A DNA stretch of 64,000 nt from positions 2,046,058 to 2,110,057 of the forward strand of contig JACMZG010001914.1 in the NCBI GenBank assembly GCA_018340805.1, written 5' to 3'. This document shows, piece by piece, positions 22,340 through 34,130 of this stretch. Origin of the DNA: Microvelia longipes. Lineage: Eukaryota > Arthropoda > Insecta > Hemiptera > Veliidae. The translations under genes were made by a program, and so were the position numbers. The notes under the pieces were generated by a model. It worked only from the letters and a program-made list of their open reading frames with translations, searched no databases and was not told the DNA's origin. Position 1 is the first letter of the stretch; each line of letters begins with the position of its first letter.

Positions 22340-23640
22340 GAGGGAGCAGGAGATACTTTTGGTCCACCCTGCATTTATCGATTCCCAACTCCCGTTATCT
22401 GAACAACCGTATAAGCGAAATATTTTCATGAAAATTCGCAAACAAGGAACATCTGAAAAAAAATTACTTTCAACAGTTCGGCACTAAGTGTTAAAATCCA
22501 TATTTAAAACAGCTTCTGTTTTCTTTAACACCTTTTTTTTATCGACCGGAAATGCCGGTTATATAGTGTCAATATAAACACTTTAACACCGTTTAACACT
22601 CAGACCTATATTAAAACCGTCTTAAACACTTTCGGATACTTTTGAACCCCTTAAACCTATTAAAGAAAGATATTAACATGTACTAACTTTGTCATCTTAA
22701 AAATTGTTAATACATTGGAAGTGATAAACACCAGAAAAGCATTTATGTGTTTTTAAACATGAAAGAAGTCTAAAGGAAATTTTTCGAATCTTTTGAGGCT
22801 TTCTTTAGTAAAAACTGTCGTTTACCGAATTTCTTTTGGAAAAAACCGCTAATAGAATAGGCGGCATTACTGGACTCGAAATTCGGAGTGTGGCCAAAAT
22901 AAAATGAGATTTTATTTTTATTTATTTATTTAATTATACATACATTTTTACACAAATATAAAATACATGTATAATCAGAGCCCCCAACAGCATAAAGCAA
23001 AAAAATGGGGCACTCATCAACTTTATACATAAAAGAAAAAACTTTTATAAATTAAAGTAAAAAAGATTAAAATTATATAGATTAAGGATATATATTTTAT
23101 TATTTATTTATAAATTTATTTTAAGATTTCAAAGAAACCTAATGACAAACAAATATTTATGCCGAAAAGGAAAAATTGGTTAGGATTCGAACCAATAAAT
23201 ATGTTTAAATGAAATTTAGTATAAAAATTATATACTTGGAGAGGAAACGAACCAGGTTAGGTTACGTTTTTTTAATAAACCAGGTTGTAGTGACGTCATC
23301 AACTCAGTTTGGCGAATCAGCAAAATTTCAAAACAATTGGTAAATCTAAGAATTATTATTTTTACTGGGAACAAGATATTTTGTTGTGCTAAATCATAAC
23401 ACAAATATATATGTAAATCAAATAAATATCAACTCAAAATAAATCTTGAGCTGATTGGCGATTTCATTGTAATTTTAGGCGCTGAATCAAACGAAACCTG
23501 TCCGGAGTAAATAAGACTACTTTAACCACAAATGTCGACTTTGGTGGCGTTTTCAATGATTCGGAAAACTGTTTCGGGGTTAATGTGGGTGCTGAATGTA
23601 CTTATACACAGGGGCCGTGGTTAATTTGGGGTCTGAATGT
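22340..23640. repeat. Composite-repeat remnants
   Basis: Contains the GAATTTCTTTTGGAAAAAAC block (22838), an AT-rich stretch with TTTATTTA runs (22910-23150), then the CGCTGAATCAAACGAAACCTG block (23479), which is a diverged copy of the 148-bp unit. No gene is seen. Confidence 0.45.
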
Positions 23641-23659
23641 ACTCATACACCGGGGCCGT

Positions 23660-23670
23660 GGTTCGAATCC
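23660..23670 (+). promoter_or_regulatory. B-box-like element, third copy
   Basis: GGTTCGAATCC, exactly the same 11-mer as at 34649, again between diverged 148-bp units and a fold-back remnant. Confidence 0.4.
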
Positions 23671-23825
23671 TTCTTTTTATCGTCATATTTACACATTGTC
23701 ATTATCATGACATTATTTTTATATCTACAAAATAATCCTTGCTTTCTTCCTCATCAATCCAGTTTTTGTTCAATTTATGCTTCGTTGTCCAAGCAGTAGC
23801 TCTAGTGTCTGAAATTCCTAAATTG

Positions 23826-24102
23826 TACAAAGGAAATGCGCTAAATGTATGAATATCCATTTAATGTATGAATATAATTGTATAATATGTAGTGCAGGAC
23901 TGATTAAGCAGGGCGAGCATAGTTTGAACAACCTATGGTATAACAATGCCCATTTTCTTTGAAAAATCCAGAAAAAATTGACCAAAAGGGAAAGTGTTAC
24001 TGTTAAAGCAATGATGCATAAACCGGAAGAACTGGATTGGGCAACTAGAAACAAGCATTTAAAAAAATTCGCCCGAATGGTGGAACTCCGCTCCAGAAAT
24101 TT
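23826..24102. mobile_element. Fold-back element, degraded copy with lost left arm
   Basis: CAAAGGAAATGCGCTAAA begins the centre; the right arm continues through CCCATTTTCTTTGAAAAATC, GCATAAACCGGAAGAACTG and CGCCCGAATGGTGGAACTCC. The left arm outward of the centre is not recognisable. Confidence 0.5.
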
Positions 24103-24109
24103 ATATTTT

Positions 24110-24660
24110 TTTCATTAATTTTCAACCATACTCAACATCTTTAATATTTCTCCTCCAACATTTTTTAATGAATCTGAAATACAACATCGGACTTTGTATG
24201 GCAGAAAAAGGCAACAAAATACAAGACAAGTGTTGAAACCGCTTAAGCTCATAAATTTACGAAGGTTTTTTCATGTTAAGTTTTGACTACTGTTTTAAAT
24301 ATTATGGTATTTATGAATGAAAAAAGAAATATGTCGGAGGATTTGGTAACTTACTTATTCATGCTGTCAAAAAGAATTACTGAGCTAATGACAGCAATAT
24401 TTCAGTATCCTTCTAGTCATCATTCGGGTCGGAGAAACCCAAAAAGGACCGATCTTCACACATCTGGTAATGCTGTAAAAGACTTTAGGGTCCATGAGTA
24501 AAGGGTCTGTTTAACATTTATTCTGAAATAATATAAAGAAAGTTTAAATAACTCCACCACGCAGGGGCAGATCAATAATTTAATCACATAATGCATTTAT
24601 AAAAGCATTATTAATTTATAAAAGCTTTTTAATTTAATTAAATAAATATATAAAAGCAGA
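24110..24660. other. AT-rich stretch, no supported gene
   Basis: A 64-residue ATG-started frame (24310-24501) has no recognisable domain, no splice support and ends within DNA that echoes the SINE phrase GGTCCATGAG. I do not call it a gene. Confidence 0.4.
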
Positions 24661-25140
24661 AATAATATCAAACCTTAAACGTTAATCAGCACACCGTAAT
24701 CTTAGTGTTGGCCATAGATATATTATTAGACGGGCCATAGCCTGTCTCATTACACTGAGAAGCTTACAACATTTTTTGAGGCTCTCAGGGGTTATGTGTA
24801 ACCTAATTTGAAAACATAACCTGACCTTACTTTCTTCAAGAGTGAGTAAAGGTTATAATAAATCTATTATCTGCTTTTTACACCTTATTTTTGTTTTGTA
24901 TTTTAATCGCTCTACTATATAAATTACAGTAATTTTGTATTGTTTACTTGACTATGAATTGTCGAGGTGTTCAGGTTTTATTTTTAATGTTTCAAAATTC
25001 AACCAATAGGGACATTTTAGGATAACATCTATAAGGCTCTTAGAATAATACTAATATAGAAGGAGCATATGACCGTTAACACAATGTAATTCTACTGATA
25101 ACACGAAAGCCAATTGACTGGTGGTCATAAGTAGGGGTAC
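24661..25140. repeat. MITE family A relatives
   Basis: GGCTCTCAGGGGTTATGTGT and AGAGTGAGTAAAGGTTATAA match 1930-1990, and GAGGTGTTCAGGTTTTATTT matches the family A end. From about 25010 the sequence is also an imperfect inverted partner of 30225-30352. Confidence 0.5.
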
Positions 25141-25931
25141 CACCTTAACAACAAAACATTATTTTAAATATGTGTCATAAATATCCATTAATGAAGAAAG
25201 ATCGTAAATTACAAATACAATAACTTAAAACACCTGCAGAGTATTTAATAAAACCGGTCTTAGATAGAAAAAGGTTAGTTGAATACAAGAATCTACATTT
25301 ACTTTTAATATAATAGACAGCTGGACTTCAGCTTCATAGTTGGCAATTCTGTCTAAGAAGATCATAAAAAACACGAAGAAACCTAAAGAAGAACGAGAAG
25401 AACAGTTGTGATAAGAACCATTTTCTAAACAAAAGATTTTCCCCATGTATTAGCATAGGACAAAATTTTTAGGAGGTGTTTTTTCATATAATTTATTGTA
25501 TTTAACTCTTGAAATGTTATGAAATCGAAAGTTGGACATCTATATTTACGTTAGGAAAGAAAACAAGTGTGGTTTGTTCGATTTTTCCTAATAAAATACG
25601 GTAGTGAAATGTGACCTTTTTTTGTGCATTTTGGACTCTCCGTTTTTTGACTTTTTTTAATATAATTCATATTATTTAACTCTTGGAATGTTATGAAATC
25701 GAAAGTTAGACATCTATATTATCGAAAAGAAACAAAATGAGTGAGGTTTAGTAGATTTTTCTGAAATAAATACGGTAGTAAAATCTAATGTTTTTGTTTA
25801 CATTTTGCACTCGTTTGTTTCTGGTGTTTTTGTACTATTTTTGACTTCTTAGTAAGATAATATCGTATATTATTGGTTTCAACGACAAAGGTAATTCGTT
25901 TATACTGAAAGAAGTATGTATATCAGCATTT

Positions 25932-26186
25932 GTGGTATGGAATATTAGTAACTTTGTTGATAAGTTGTTCGAGTCACTTCTGTACATTGATGCCGTGCAT
26001 AATTTAAGTGAAATGTCAACATCTTCTATTCATTTGTATAATCTAGAAGACGTGCATGCTAGATTTTTGTTAATTAATAAAGGATGCATGGAGACATTGG
26101 CACAAGTTGAATCAACTTCATGCATAAATAATTACTGTTGTAAGATGTCAATGTCATTTACTCAATTTATGTTAAAAACCAAATAA
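25932..26186 (+). pseudogene. Open frame in the left inverted-repeat arm, nuclease-like fragment
   Basis: The frame stays open upstream to about 25845 without an ATG and ends at 26186. The first part contains IIGFNDKGNSFILKEV, which from memory resembles the N-terminus of an uncharacterised RNase-H/exonuclease-like family common in arthropod mobile elements. The minus-strand pseudogene inside the Polinton-type element (50740-51151) looks like the C-terminal half of that family. The partner in the right arm differs at only four of 84 residues. It has no start, and no catalytic residues are clearly seen. Treat it as a decayed mobile-element gene fragment. Confidence 0.35.
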
Positions 26187-26199
26187 TCTGTCAATATAT

Positions 26200-26600
26200 A
26201 ACTGTGCGAGAGACACCTAGAAAGTATAACAAGCAAAATGCAATACTACACCTGCGATTTGTTCCATCATTCGACATTTGTCTTCATTGATGGCTCTACA
26301 TAATGTCATGCCTCAAGTTTCGTCACGTGTAACTTATCAGCCGACGGAGCCTGAACTCGCTGTAACCTTTGATTAAAATTCCAAAGAATATAATGTGAAG
26401 TATTTACTAGAGATGAGCGGTGCTCTCTTACCACCATCATGCTTGGTAAGCAAAACATGTATCATTTGATACTACCGAGTTTTGAAAAACATGAATACTC
26501 CCACAATATAACTGATCGAGAGACACCTAGGAAATTTAACTTGCAAAATGCAATGCTACAAATTATCTATGTTCATAAAATGATATTGTAATGTCAAACT
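26200..26600. repeat. Family B MITE sequences in the left arm
   Basis: CGAGAGACACCTAGAAAGTA near 26208 and CGAGAGACACCTAGGAAATT near 26517 are two family B ends in the same orientation, with ACTACCGAGTTTTGAAAAAC between them. Mirror copies lie at 29010-29395. Confidence 0.55.
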
Positions 26601-27177
26601 TAATGACTCATAACAACTGCGAAGCTATGCCCACCTCAAGAAAGTCAAGTTTCATCATGGTGAAGCCTTCACGAGCATCTGTTGCAACCTTTGTGCGACT
26701 GTAGTCAAACTATTTTATTCTTAATTAGGATTTAAACTTGTATTAAACCTTTCTTTCATTGTTAAAATTTTATATTATAATAAAATTTAGTGAAATTGAT
26801 TCTTTTATTTTATTCTAATTTCTCTACGACCTTCACCAATTTAGGAGTTTGTCATATAGGTGCCTGGGCCACCCTAAATCTATAAGATCTGATATACCTT
26901 AGCTTGAGCTTTGTTCAGTCAAACACATACCTGACTGAGGTGTCCATCAGTGTCAAGGCAGACAGCATACAAATTTGTGATAATTATTTGTTGTTAAAAA
27001 TAGTTTCTTGTTTTTTGAATCGAGAGAGGCATCACATGTGTGGTTCCCAGACTTTCAGGATATATGAATGAATTTTCTTGTAAACCTCATTACCTCAAAT
27101 AGCTGATGCAATTTTAAAACTTAACTAGCAAAAGACTACAGCATTTGAATATTGTGTAAATTGTGTAATAGAATACT

Positions 27178-27262
27178 GCCTCCGTGGCCGAGGTCGTTAA
27201 GGCGTTAGTCTTTACACTGACCTTTGACACCATCCCAGGTTACGCTAGAGCCAGGGTGACCC
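27178..27262 (+). repeat. Truncated SINE head, tRNA-Ser-like
   Basis: GCCTCCGTGGCCGAGGTCGT continues TTAAGGCG, resembling the 5' half of a serine tRNA with its A box. Only about 70 bp match the full SINE at 28293-28517; the copy stops where the inverted repeat stops. Confidence 0.6.
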
Positions 27263-28280
27263 TATCAACTCGATTGAAGTAGACATTAGTTGATTCATAT
27301 GGGCTTAAGTCTGATTTAAATAAACTCAAGTATGCTTTGTTTTTATTTTTACATTTATAGAATGTATATTCCTGTCGGTACAAGACTAATTAAGTTAACT
27401 TGAATAAATAATTTTAGTTGGCCAAGTTAATCATTTGACTAGTTTTGATTTAAATATCCTATGTCAGCTTGTACCCACTCATGTTAAATTAAATCTACTT
27501 ATTGCTTCAGCTTTTATTTATTTGAGTTGAATCAAGTTGAATTGAACCGAATCGACTTTAATCAGATCAAGCGATTTGAATCAACTATCCACTCGATTAT
27601 CTGTTGAGTCGACTCATATAAAATCGGGTTAAAAGTCAATTTGGCACATCACTATTGTATTTCTCATTGAAAGATCTGTTTATCTGCAATTTCTACCCCC
27701 CCTCAGGCTTTGCCTTGTGGGTTACTTGTATACTTTTGTGTTAACTTTTTTGTATTCCTTTTTCTTTTTGTATGTATACTAGTAAATAAAGGAATTGTTC
27801 AAAAACACAGACTCATGACTACTCAATTTTTTCTACAATTTAAACAGACTCATGATTGATATCTACTCTATTTTTCGCTTATCATGCATACATAAAAAAT
27901 TGAGGAATCGTCTCAATTTTCCTCTGAGACTTTTTTTTATGTTCAGGTAAGTTATTATTAGTATAGTATTGCACATTTCTAACAATATAAAATTATCAAA
28001 TTGAAATTTTAGATGCTACTAGAATTCATAATGTTCTACCACAAAAAGATTTAGACTGAAAAAAGAATCAGTCATACCTACTGTAATCAAATGCAGATAG
28101 CTTCTGTGGATACAGTAATTGTCATTTTGTAGTTTGTGATATTATAACCCTCTCAATAATTGAAGTCTTTATAAATAAAACCTGGCGAAGAGGAAGGTGC
28201 CATGAACTATAAATGTGAATTACATTAGAAGTCATATCTCAAGTTTCATTAAATTTGCTATACCCGCAAATAGAAACACG
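27263..28280. other. Spacer between the inverted-repeat arms
   Basis: About 1 kb of AT-rich DNA. It includes a run of diverged CAAGTTGAATTGAACCG, GAATCGACTTTAATC and GAGTCGACTC phrases (27530-27620). No gene is seen. Confidence 0.5.
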
Positions 28281-28292
28281 GTATTCTATTAC

Positions 28293-28517
28293 CCTAAAAT
28301 AATAATAATAATGCCGTTTAGAGCCTTGTAGCTCATCAGTGATAACCCCTGCGGGAACCACTACGGGTGGTAGTAGCAACCGTTACGCTCAAATTGTATT
28401 CAAAAATTGGCGATAATATATTAAACAATAATCTTCTATCAACTGAGAGCGTAACCTGGGATGGTGTCAAAGGTCAGTGTAAAGACTAACGCCTTAACGA
28501 CCTCGGCCACGGAGGCA
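28293..28517 (-). mobile_element. tRNA-derived SINE with ATT tail, copy 1
   Basis: On the minus strand it runs from a tRNA-Ser-like head (GCCTCCGTGGCCGAGG) through a body to an (ATT)n tail. It is flanked by the 12-bp direct repeat GTATTCTATTAC at 28281-28292 and 28518-28529, a target-site duplication that marks both ends. About 225 bp. Confidence 0.85.
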
Positions 28518-29998
28518 GTATTCTATTACACAATTTACACAATCTCAAATGCTGTAGTCTTTTTGCTGGTTAAGTTTAAAATTGCATCAGCTATTTGAGG
28601 TAATGAGGTTTACAAGAAAATTCATTCATATATCCTGAGAAGTCTGGGAACCACACATGTGATGCCTCTCTCGATTCAAAAAACAAGAAAACTTTTTTAA
28701 CAACAAATAATTATCACAAATTTGTATGCTGTCTGCCTTGACACTGATGGACACCTCAGTCAGGTATGTGTTTGACTGAACAAGCTCAAGCTAAGGTATA
28801 TCAGATCTTATAGATTTAGGGTGGCCCAGGCACCTATATGACAACCTCCCTAAATTGGTGAAGTCGTAGAGAAATTAGAATAAAAAATAAATTTTATAAT
28901 ATAAAATTTTAACAATGAAAGAAAGGTTTAATACAAGTTTAAATCCTAATTAAGAATAAAATAGTTTGACTACAGTCGCACAAAGGTTGCAACAGATGCT
29001 CATATGATGAACATAGATAATTTGTAGCATTGCATTTTGCAAGTTAAATTTCCTAGGGGTCTCTTGATCAGTTATATTGTGGGAGTATTCATGTTTTTCA
29101 AAACTCGGTAGTATCAAATGATACATGTTTTGCTTACCAAGCATGATGGTGGTAAGAGAGCACCGCTCATCTCTAGTAAATACTTCACATTATATTCTTT
29201 GGAATTTTAATCAAAGGTTACAGCGAGTTCAGGCTCCGTCGGCTGATAAGTTACACGTGACGAAACTTGAGGCATGACATTATGTAGAGCCATCAATGAA
29301 GACAAATGTCGAATGATGGAACAAATCGCAGGTGTAGTATTGCATTTTGCTTGTTATACTTTCTAGGTGTCTCTCGCACAGTTATATATTGACAGATTAT
29401 TTGGTTTTTAACATAAATTGAGTAAATGACATTGACATCTTACAACAGTAATTATTTATGCATGAAGTTGATTCAACTTGTGCCACTGTCTCCATGCATC
29501 CTTTATTAATTAACAAAAATCTAGCATGCACGTCTTCTAGATTATACAAATGAATAGAAGATGTTGACATTTCACTTAAATTATGCACGGCATCAATGCA
29601 CAGAAGTGACTTGAGCAACTTATCAACAAAGTTACTAATATTCCATACCACAAATGCTGATATACATACTTCTTTCAGTATAAACGAATTACCTTTGTCG
29701 TTGAAACCAATAATATACGATATTATCTTACTAAGAAGTCAAAAATAGTACAAAAACACCAGAAACAAACGAGTGCAAAATGTAAACAAAAACATTAGAT
29801 TTTACTACCATATTTATTTCAGAAAAATCTACTAAACCTCACTGATTTTGTTTCTTTTCGATAATGTAGATGTCCAACTTTCGATTTCATAACATTTCAA
29901 GAGTTAATACAATAAATTATATTAAAAAACACCTCCTAAAAATTTTGTCCTATGCTAATACATGGGGAAAATCTTTTGTTTAGAAAATGGTTCTTATC
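28448..29998. repeat. Right arm of a large inverted repeat
   Basis: Mirror of 25411-27246. Its inner end lies inside the SINE (28448 is 70 bp from the SINE 5' end). It lacks the 176-bp duplication and about 100 bp that the left arm carries. The outer end is at GAAAATGGTTCTTATCA. Confidence 0.85.
29397..29651 (-). pseudogene. Open frame in the right inverted-repeat arm, nuclease-like fragment
   Basis: Mirror of the frame at 25932-26186, open over the same 84 residues with four differences (F/L, E/K, Y/C, L/V). No ATG at its 5' end. Same interpretation as its partner: a fragment of a mobile-element gene kept open in both arms. Confidence 0.35.
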
Positions 29999-30224
29999 AG
30001 TAGGTTACACCAAACCGTACTGTGGTTATCTCTAGGTTACCCTTGTCCAGCTGTGGATTTTAATAATAAAACGTTAAACTACAATTTAAAATGCTTAAAA
30101 TATTGTAATGCACCGATATTTATATTAGTATTTTATGAATAATCAATCAATAATTAATAATAGAACATAATAATTGAGCAACCGGAAGTATTGCCAACTT
30201 TTTTTTTTTAGAAAATTATATATT

Positions 30225-30395
30225 GTTAGGGTGGCAGCATTACTTGAAACCACCAGTGAACCGGCTTTCGTGTTATCAGTAGTGCTCCTTCTATATATAG
30301 TATTATTCTAAGATAAGGCTTTAGTATATTGTCGTAGAGATATTATTACTAGAGAGGCCTTTTGTCTATAAAAACAATATTTAAGAGTAAACTTT
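30225..30395. repeat. Inverted partner of 25010-25150
   Basis: GGCTTTCGTGTTATCAGTAG and GCTCCTTCTATATATAGTAT are the reverse complement of the left block. The two partners lie outside the main arms, separated from them by unrelated DNA of 226-276 bp, so the whole palindromic layout spans about 5.3 kb. Confidence 0.55.
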
Positions 30396-30399
30396 TTTC

Positions 30400-31180
30400 A
30401 TAATTGTAAATAAACGCACAATATAATACAGAAAATATTTTTTTCGGCTTAATTGATGACTTAAGTAAATACTGACTTTTAAAACCCTAAATGCAGAACC
30501 CATTACGTTAAGTGTCATAATACTATGAAATACTAAGTACGGTACTTATAAAAAGAATGTTCTCTATTCTTCCCCCTCTTTGGGTACATGAGTCTATTGA
30601 GGAAGATAGTGATATCAACGTCAAAGCGAAATCCTTCAGTCCATTTCGTTAGCGAGATCTCAAAACCCTACATAGTATAGTTTCGATTTGGTTCTGCGTA
30701 AAAAGATACGGCGGCGCCTATTAGGCAGATGAGTCGGAAGTAGCGAGTCTGTAAAACAGCTTCCAGTGTCGCCTGTCTGCCTTCAAAGTCGGTTAGTTTA
30801 CTTTCATCATCTACTTCTATCTTTAGATTTTATCGATCTAGGATCAGTCTAAAAATAGTATTTTTTTAGAGCATTTAAGTAACTTAACGAAAAGTTTAAA
30901 CAGGAAAACTCCCGCTATTTTATGTTTGTTTTGAAGATTTAAAAAATATATTTTTGCTAAGGGTGTGAAATGGGGTGTCGTTTTTTGGGTGTACGAAAAA
31001 AGCACACACAACAAAATAAATTTTGTTTTAAACTTTTCATTAATGACTTAACCTGTTAATTAATGTTACATTAATAACTTAGAATTTTGAGTTAATTTAT
31101 TTTTACGTTAGTTCACAGTATCGTTTGTATTTTTTTCGCGTATTAATATATTTTTTAAAATTTATAACGAGAGTACAACC
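30400..31180. other. AT-rich stretch without a recognisable gene
   Basis: GCAGATGAGTCGGAAGTAGC near 30725 echoes CGAATCGGAAGTAGCGAG at 21010. No reading frame is supported. Confidence 0.4.
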
Positions 31181-31365
31181 TAATAAAAGATAAAGAAGTC
31201 TCTCCACAAATATCTATCAGATATCACAGATATCTGATCTATAAGACTCATCTATCACCCTCTTCTTTATTCAACGGCTAGCACTAATGATGACCTCTTG
31301 TTAGGTTGAAAGCGCTTTGCTATTAAGAATATATTTTTGTGGAGAGACTTCTTTATCTTTTATTA
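31181..31365. mobile_element. MITE with AGTCTCTCCACAAA ends (family C), copy 1
   Basis: Terminal inverted repeats of about 32 bp: TAATAAAAGATAAAGAAGTC continuing TCTCCACAAA, mirrored at 31331-31365 with one or two differences. 185 bp, non-coding. The neighbouring GATGAACTCCATTAACGCTC is also mirrored beside copy 2. Confidence 0.8.
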
Positions 31366-31805
31366 AGATGAACTCCATTAACGCTCACCTTAGTTCTTCA
31401 GAGTACAACCTTGTACTTTTTGGGCTTTTTTCTCATATATTCGGGTTTTTGTTGCACTGAATTGATAACAAGTGTTTCTAAGATATCAATTGGGAAATTG
31501 TGACGTCGAAGGAGCAGCGGCGAGGCCAGGCGTCTTTTTATTTGAACTAATTTAGGAAAAGTGCTATACTCAAGGCCATGTGAGAACAAAAGATACAAAA
31601 AGGCAACAATGATGTGGTTTCTGTTGCTTGGAGCGGCTTTAGGGAAGGTCCTTCATTCCATTTGAAAGTCACTAGAAGTATAAATAACAAAAATATTAGT
31701 AACTGACAGGGTGTATTATTATGAAAATGATTCAATATTAATAAAATTACTTAACTCAAATTCTGTTATGCATTACTCCTACTTTCTCTCAGACAGTAAC
31801 CACTT

Positions 31806-32205
31806 TTGAATGTCAGTACTATACACGAGGAAAGTCAGACCACGAGAAAGTACTATACCTCGAGGAAAGTCAGTACTATAACACGAGGAATGTCAGTACT
31901 ATACCACGAGGAAAGTGAGAACTATACCACGAGGAAAGTGAGAACTATACCACGTGGAAAGTCAGTACTATACCTCGAGGAAAGTGAGAACTATACCTCG
32001 AAAAGTCAGTACTATACCACGAGGAAAGTCAGTACTATACCTCGAGGAAGTGAGACCACTGGAAAGTCAGACGAGAAGTGAGAACTATACCTAGTCAGTA
32101 CATACAGTACTACCTCGAGGAAAGTGAGTCAGTAAAGTCAGTACTACGAGGAAAGTCCAGATGGAAAGTCAGTACTATACCATGAGGAAAGTCAGTACTA
32201 TACTA
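31806..32205. repeat. Tandem array, 22-23-bp unit
   Basis: About 17 copies of GAGGAAAGTCAGTACTATAC with A/G and C/T variants (GTCAGTACTATACC, GTGAGAACTATACC). Units at the 3' end are ragged. The 91-residue frame within it is a by-product. Confidence 0.9.
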
Positions 32206-32308
32206 GTATTAAACTTTTTAACAGCTTACCGGAGCAACTAAAAAATATTAGGGAAGCGAATGTATTTGCGGATAAACTTTATAATACATTAGTTAATAAA
32301 CCAATCTA
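32206..32308 (+). pseudogene. LINE reverse transcriptase C-terminal fragment
   Basis: About 33 codons ending in TAA encode LFNSLPEQLKNI and FADKLYNTLV, the typical last residues of a LINE ORF2. The fragment is cut 5' by the tandem array and followed by an AT-rich 3' UTR-like stretch to about 32660. It differs from the LINE at 8.6-14.3 kb, so it belongs to another element. Confidence 0.6.
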
Positions 32309-32687
32309 AAAAAAATTAAGATTCAAGCCAAGGATTTCTTTGAATTTTAAATGTTTTAAATTTTTTGTTTTAAATTGTTATAGGTTTTAAACTGCTGTTT
32401 GTCTTTAGCTGTTCTCCTTCTGTTAAGTATAAACAAATTTTGTTTAACATTATTTTCATGTATATTTATATCAGTGGTTATTTGATTAAAAAACTTTGTT
32501 TATTTGTAATTATTTATTTGAAGCTCTAAAAAATGACGAATTGTGATTGTATCTAATCTGTACTTAAAGCAATAATGAAATTATTTATTTAATGTATAGC
32601 GATTGTTTGAGGTGTGACAGTGCGATAATGTGATCAGTTATATCTATTTCTACAGAAAGAGCGTTGGTGGAGTTCATTATAAATAAC

Positions 32688-32881
32688 GAAAGAAAAGAAG
32701 TCTCTCCACAAAGCTAAACTTTATTGACAAAGCTCTTTCAATCTAACTAGGGGCCATTATATTTGTTGTTTTCCTTATTCTGCTTGCATGTTTGTTAGGC
32801 TTTGCACTGACGATGGCCTCTAGTTTGGTTGAAAGTACTTTGCCAACAAATTTGTTTTGTGGAGAGACTTATTTTCTTTCA
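32688..32881. mobile_element. MITE family C, copy 2
   Basis: GAAAGAAAAGAAGTCTCTCC and its mirror end GGAGAGACTTATTTTCTTTC bound a 194-bp element. Inner phrases CTTTATTGACAAAGCTCTTT and AAGTACTTTGCCAACAAA are also inverted. Confidence 0.8.
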
Positions 32882-32885
32882 TTAT

Positions 32886-32888
32886 GTA

Positions 32889-32971
<83 letters not shown>
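32886..32971. repeat. AT microsatellite
   Basis: About 85 bp of pure TA, directly after the MITE. Confidence 0.95.
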
Positions 32972-32974
32972 ATT

Positions 32975-33640
32975 TTCAATTTGCAAGTCTATTCATAGCA
33001 GAGGAACAAACCTCGAAAGAACCCACACAGTGTTTAGTGGGCACGTGAAAGAAACTTTAATCTACTTTGGTGGCCTAGGAAGTAAAAACCACTTAAGGGT
33101 TAAAGTTCCTGTGTGTATTCTAAGGAGGATGTATAAGTAGGTTATTGATACTTAAGGTTACGTTTGGTTTATAGTGCTTAAGGCTTCAGAACTCAAGGGT
33201 GAGAGAGTAGAGTATGAGGGCTAATCCTCGGTTTCCTTGCCGCGTCAACGAGACGTGCGGTAGGTCGATATGTTCAAGTGTTTCCCGAGGTAGTTTACCT
33301 TCGTGTCACTGCCTGGTAGAGGACCTTGTTTATGAAGGAAGTAGTGACGAGTTTAATCCCTTGTTTTATCTTTCACCACCCGCAAATCAGTTTTCAATTT
33401 GTTTTGACTTTTCCTCTACATAGTAAGTATATAAACCGGGAACCGCTAAGGTTTCGAAAACACTAGGAATCTGAAACCGAGATCTTGCCTAAACTATCTT
33501 GAAAACATCTTAAGGGGTTGTTACCAAGTAATAGTATTTTAAATAGAATCAGATGTATAGTTTTTAATTTTCATAATTTATACCGTAGGTACATAAGAAA
33601 ATTATTATGTTAAAAAAATCCAAAACCGGGATGTCATCAT
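32975..33640. other. No supported gene
   Basis: A 69-residue ATG frame at 33214-33423 has several Cys residues but no recognisable domain or splice support. It might be an exon of an unknown gene; I do not call it. Confidence 0.35.
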
Positions 33641-34130
33641 AAAAATCCGTTTTTCCTATGAGGTTTAAAGTTGTCTGTCTGTATGTGTGTGTGTGTCTGT
33701 TATCATCGCAGCTCCCAGTGTATTTATGCTTAAGAATTTTAAAAAAATGTACGAAGTCTATATATAGGTTTAATAGTGCTATCCGAAAATTTATTTTTTA
33801 TTTTTTCATTAACCTGCAATGATAATTGCAGGTATATCACGCTATCTTTCGAACGAATAAATATTTTTTATCAAACAGTACAAAAATCATCCTTGAAGAG
33901 GACACAAACCCTATTAAAAGCCAGGTTTTTAAAACGTCCGGAATCGAACCCAAAAAACTGAGTTAATGGTTTGCTTTAACCATTAAATTTTCAAAAAATC
34001 TGTAAAATTCAAAGTTAATATATTTGCCGCAAAAAGGTTCTTAATTATGTTTTTTTGGGGCGCTGAATTGAACAAAAAAAACTGGTCCGAAGATGATACG
34101 ACTACTTTAAGTGACCAAAAAGTCAAATAA

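Larger units (their letters stand above)
25411..27246. repeat. Left arm of a large inverted repeat
   Basis: Reads as the reverse complement of 28448-29998 at high identity over its length. Differences include a 176-bp local duplication here (TTATGAAATCGAAAGTT at both 25517 and 25693) and about 100 extra bp near 26590-26690. It contains a family B MITE copy, an open frame (25932-26186) and, at its inner end, the first 70 bp of a SINE head. Confidence 0.85.

Noticed and set aside
27178..27262. Genuine tRNA-Ser gene
   Set aside because: Only the 5' half with the A box is tRNA-like; no acceptor or T arm closes the structure, and the same head begins a full SINE nearby.
33214..33423. 69-residue Cys-containing frame
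   Set aside because: Has an ATG but no domain, splice or neighbour support; too short to separate from chance.
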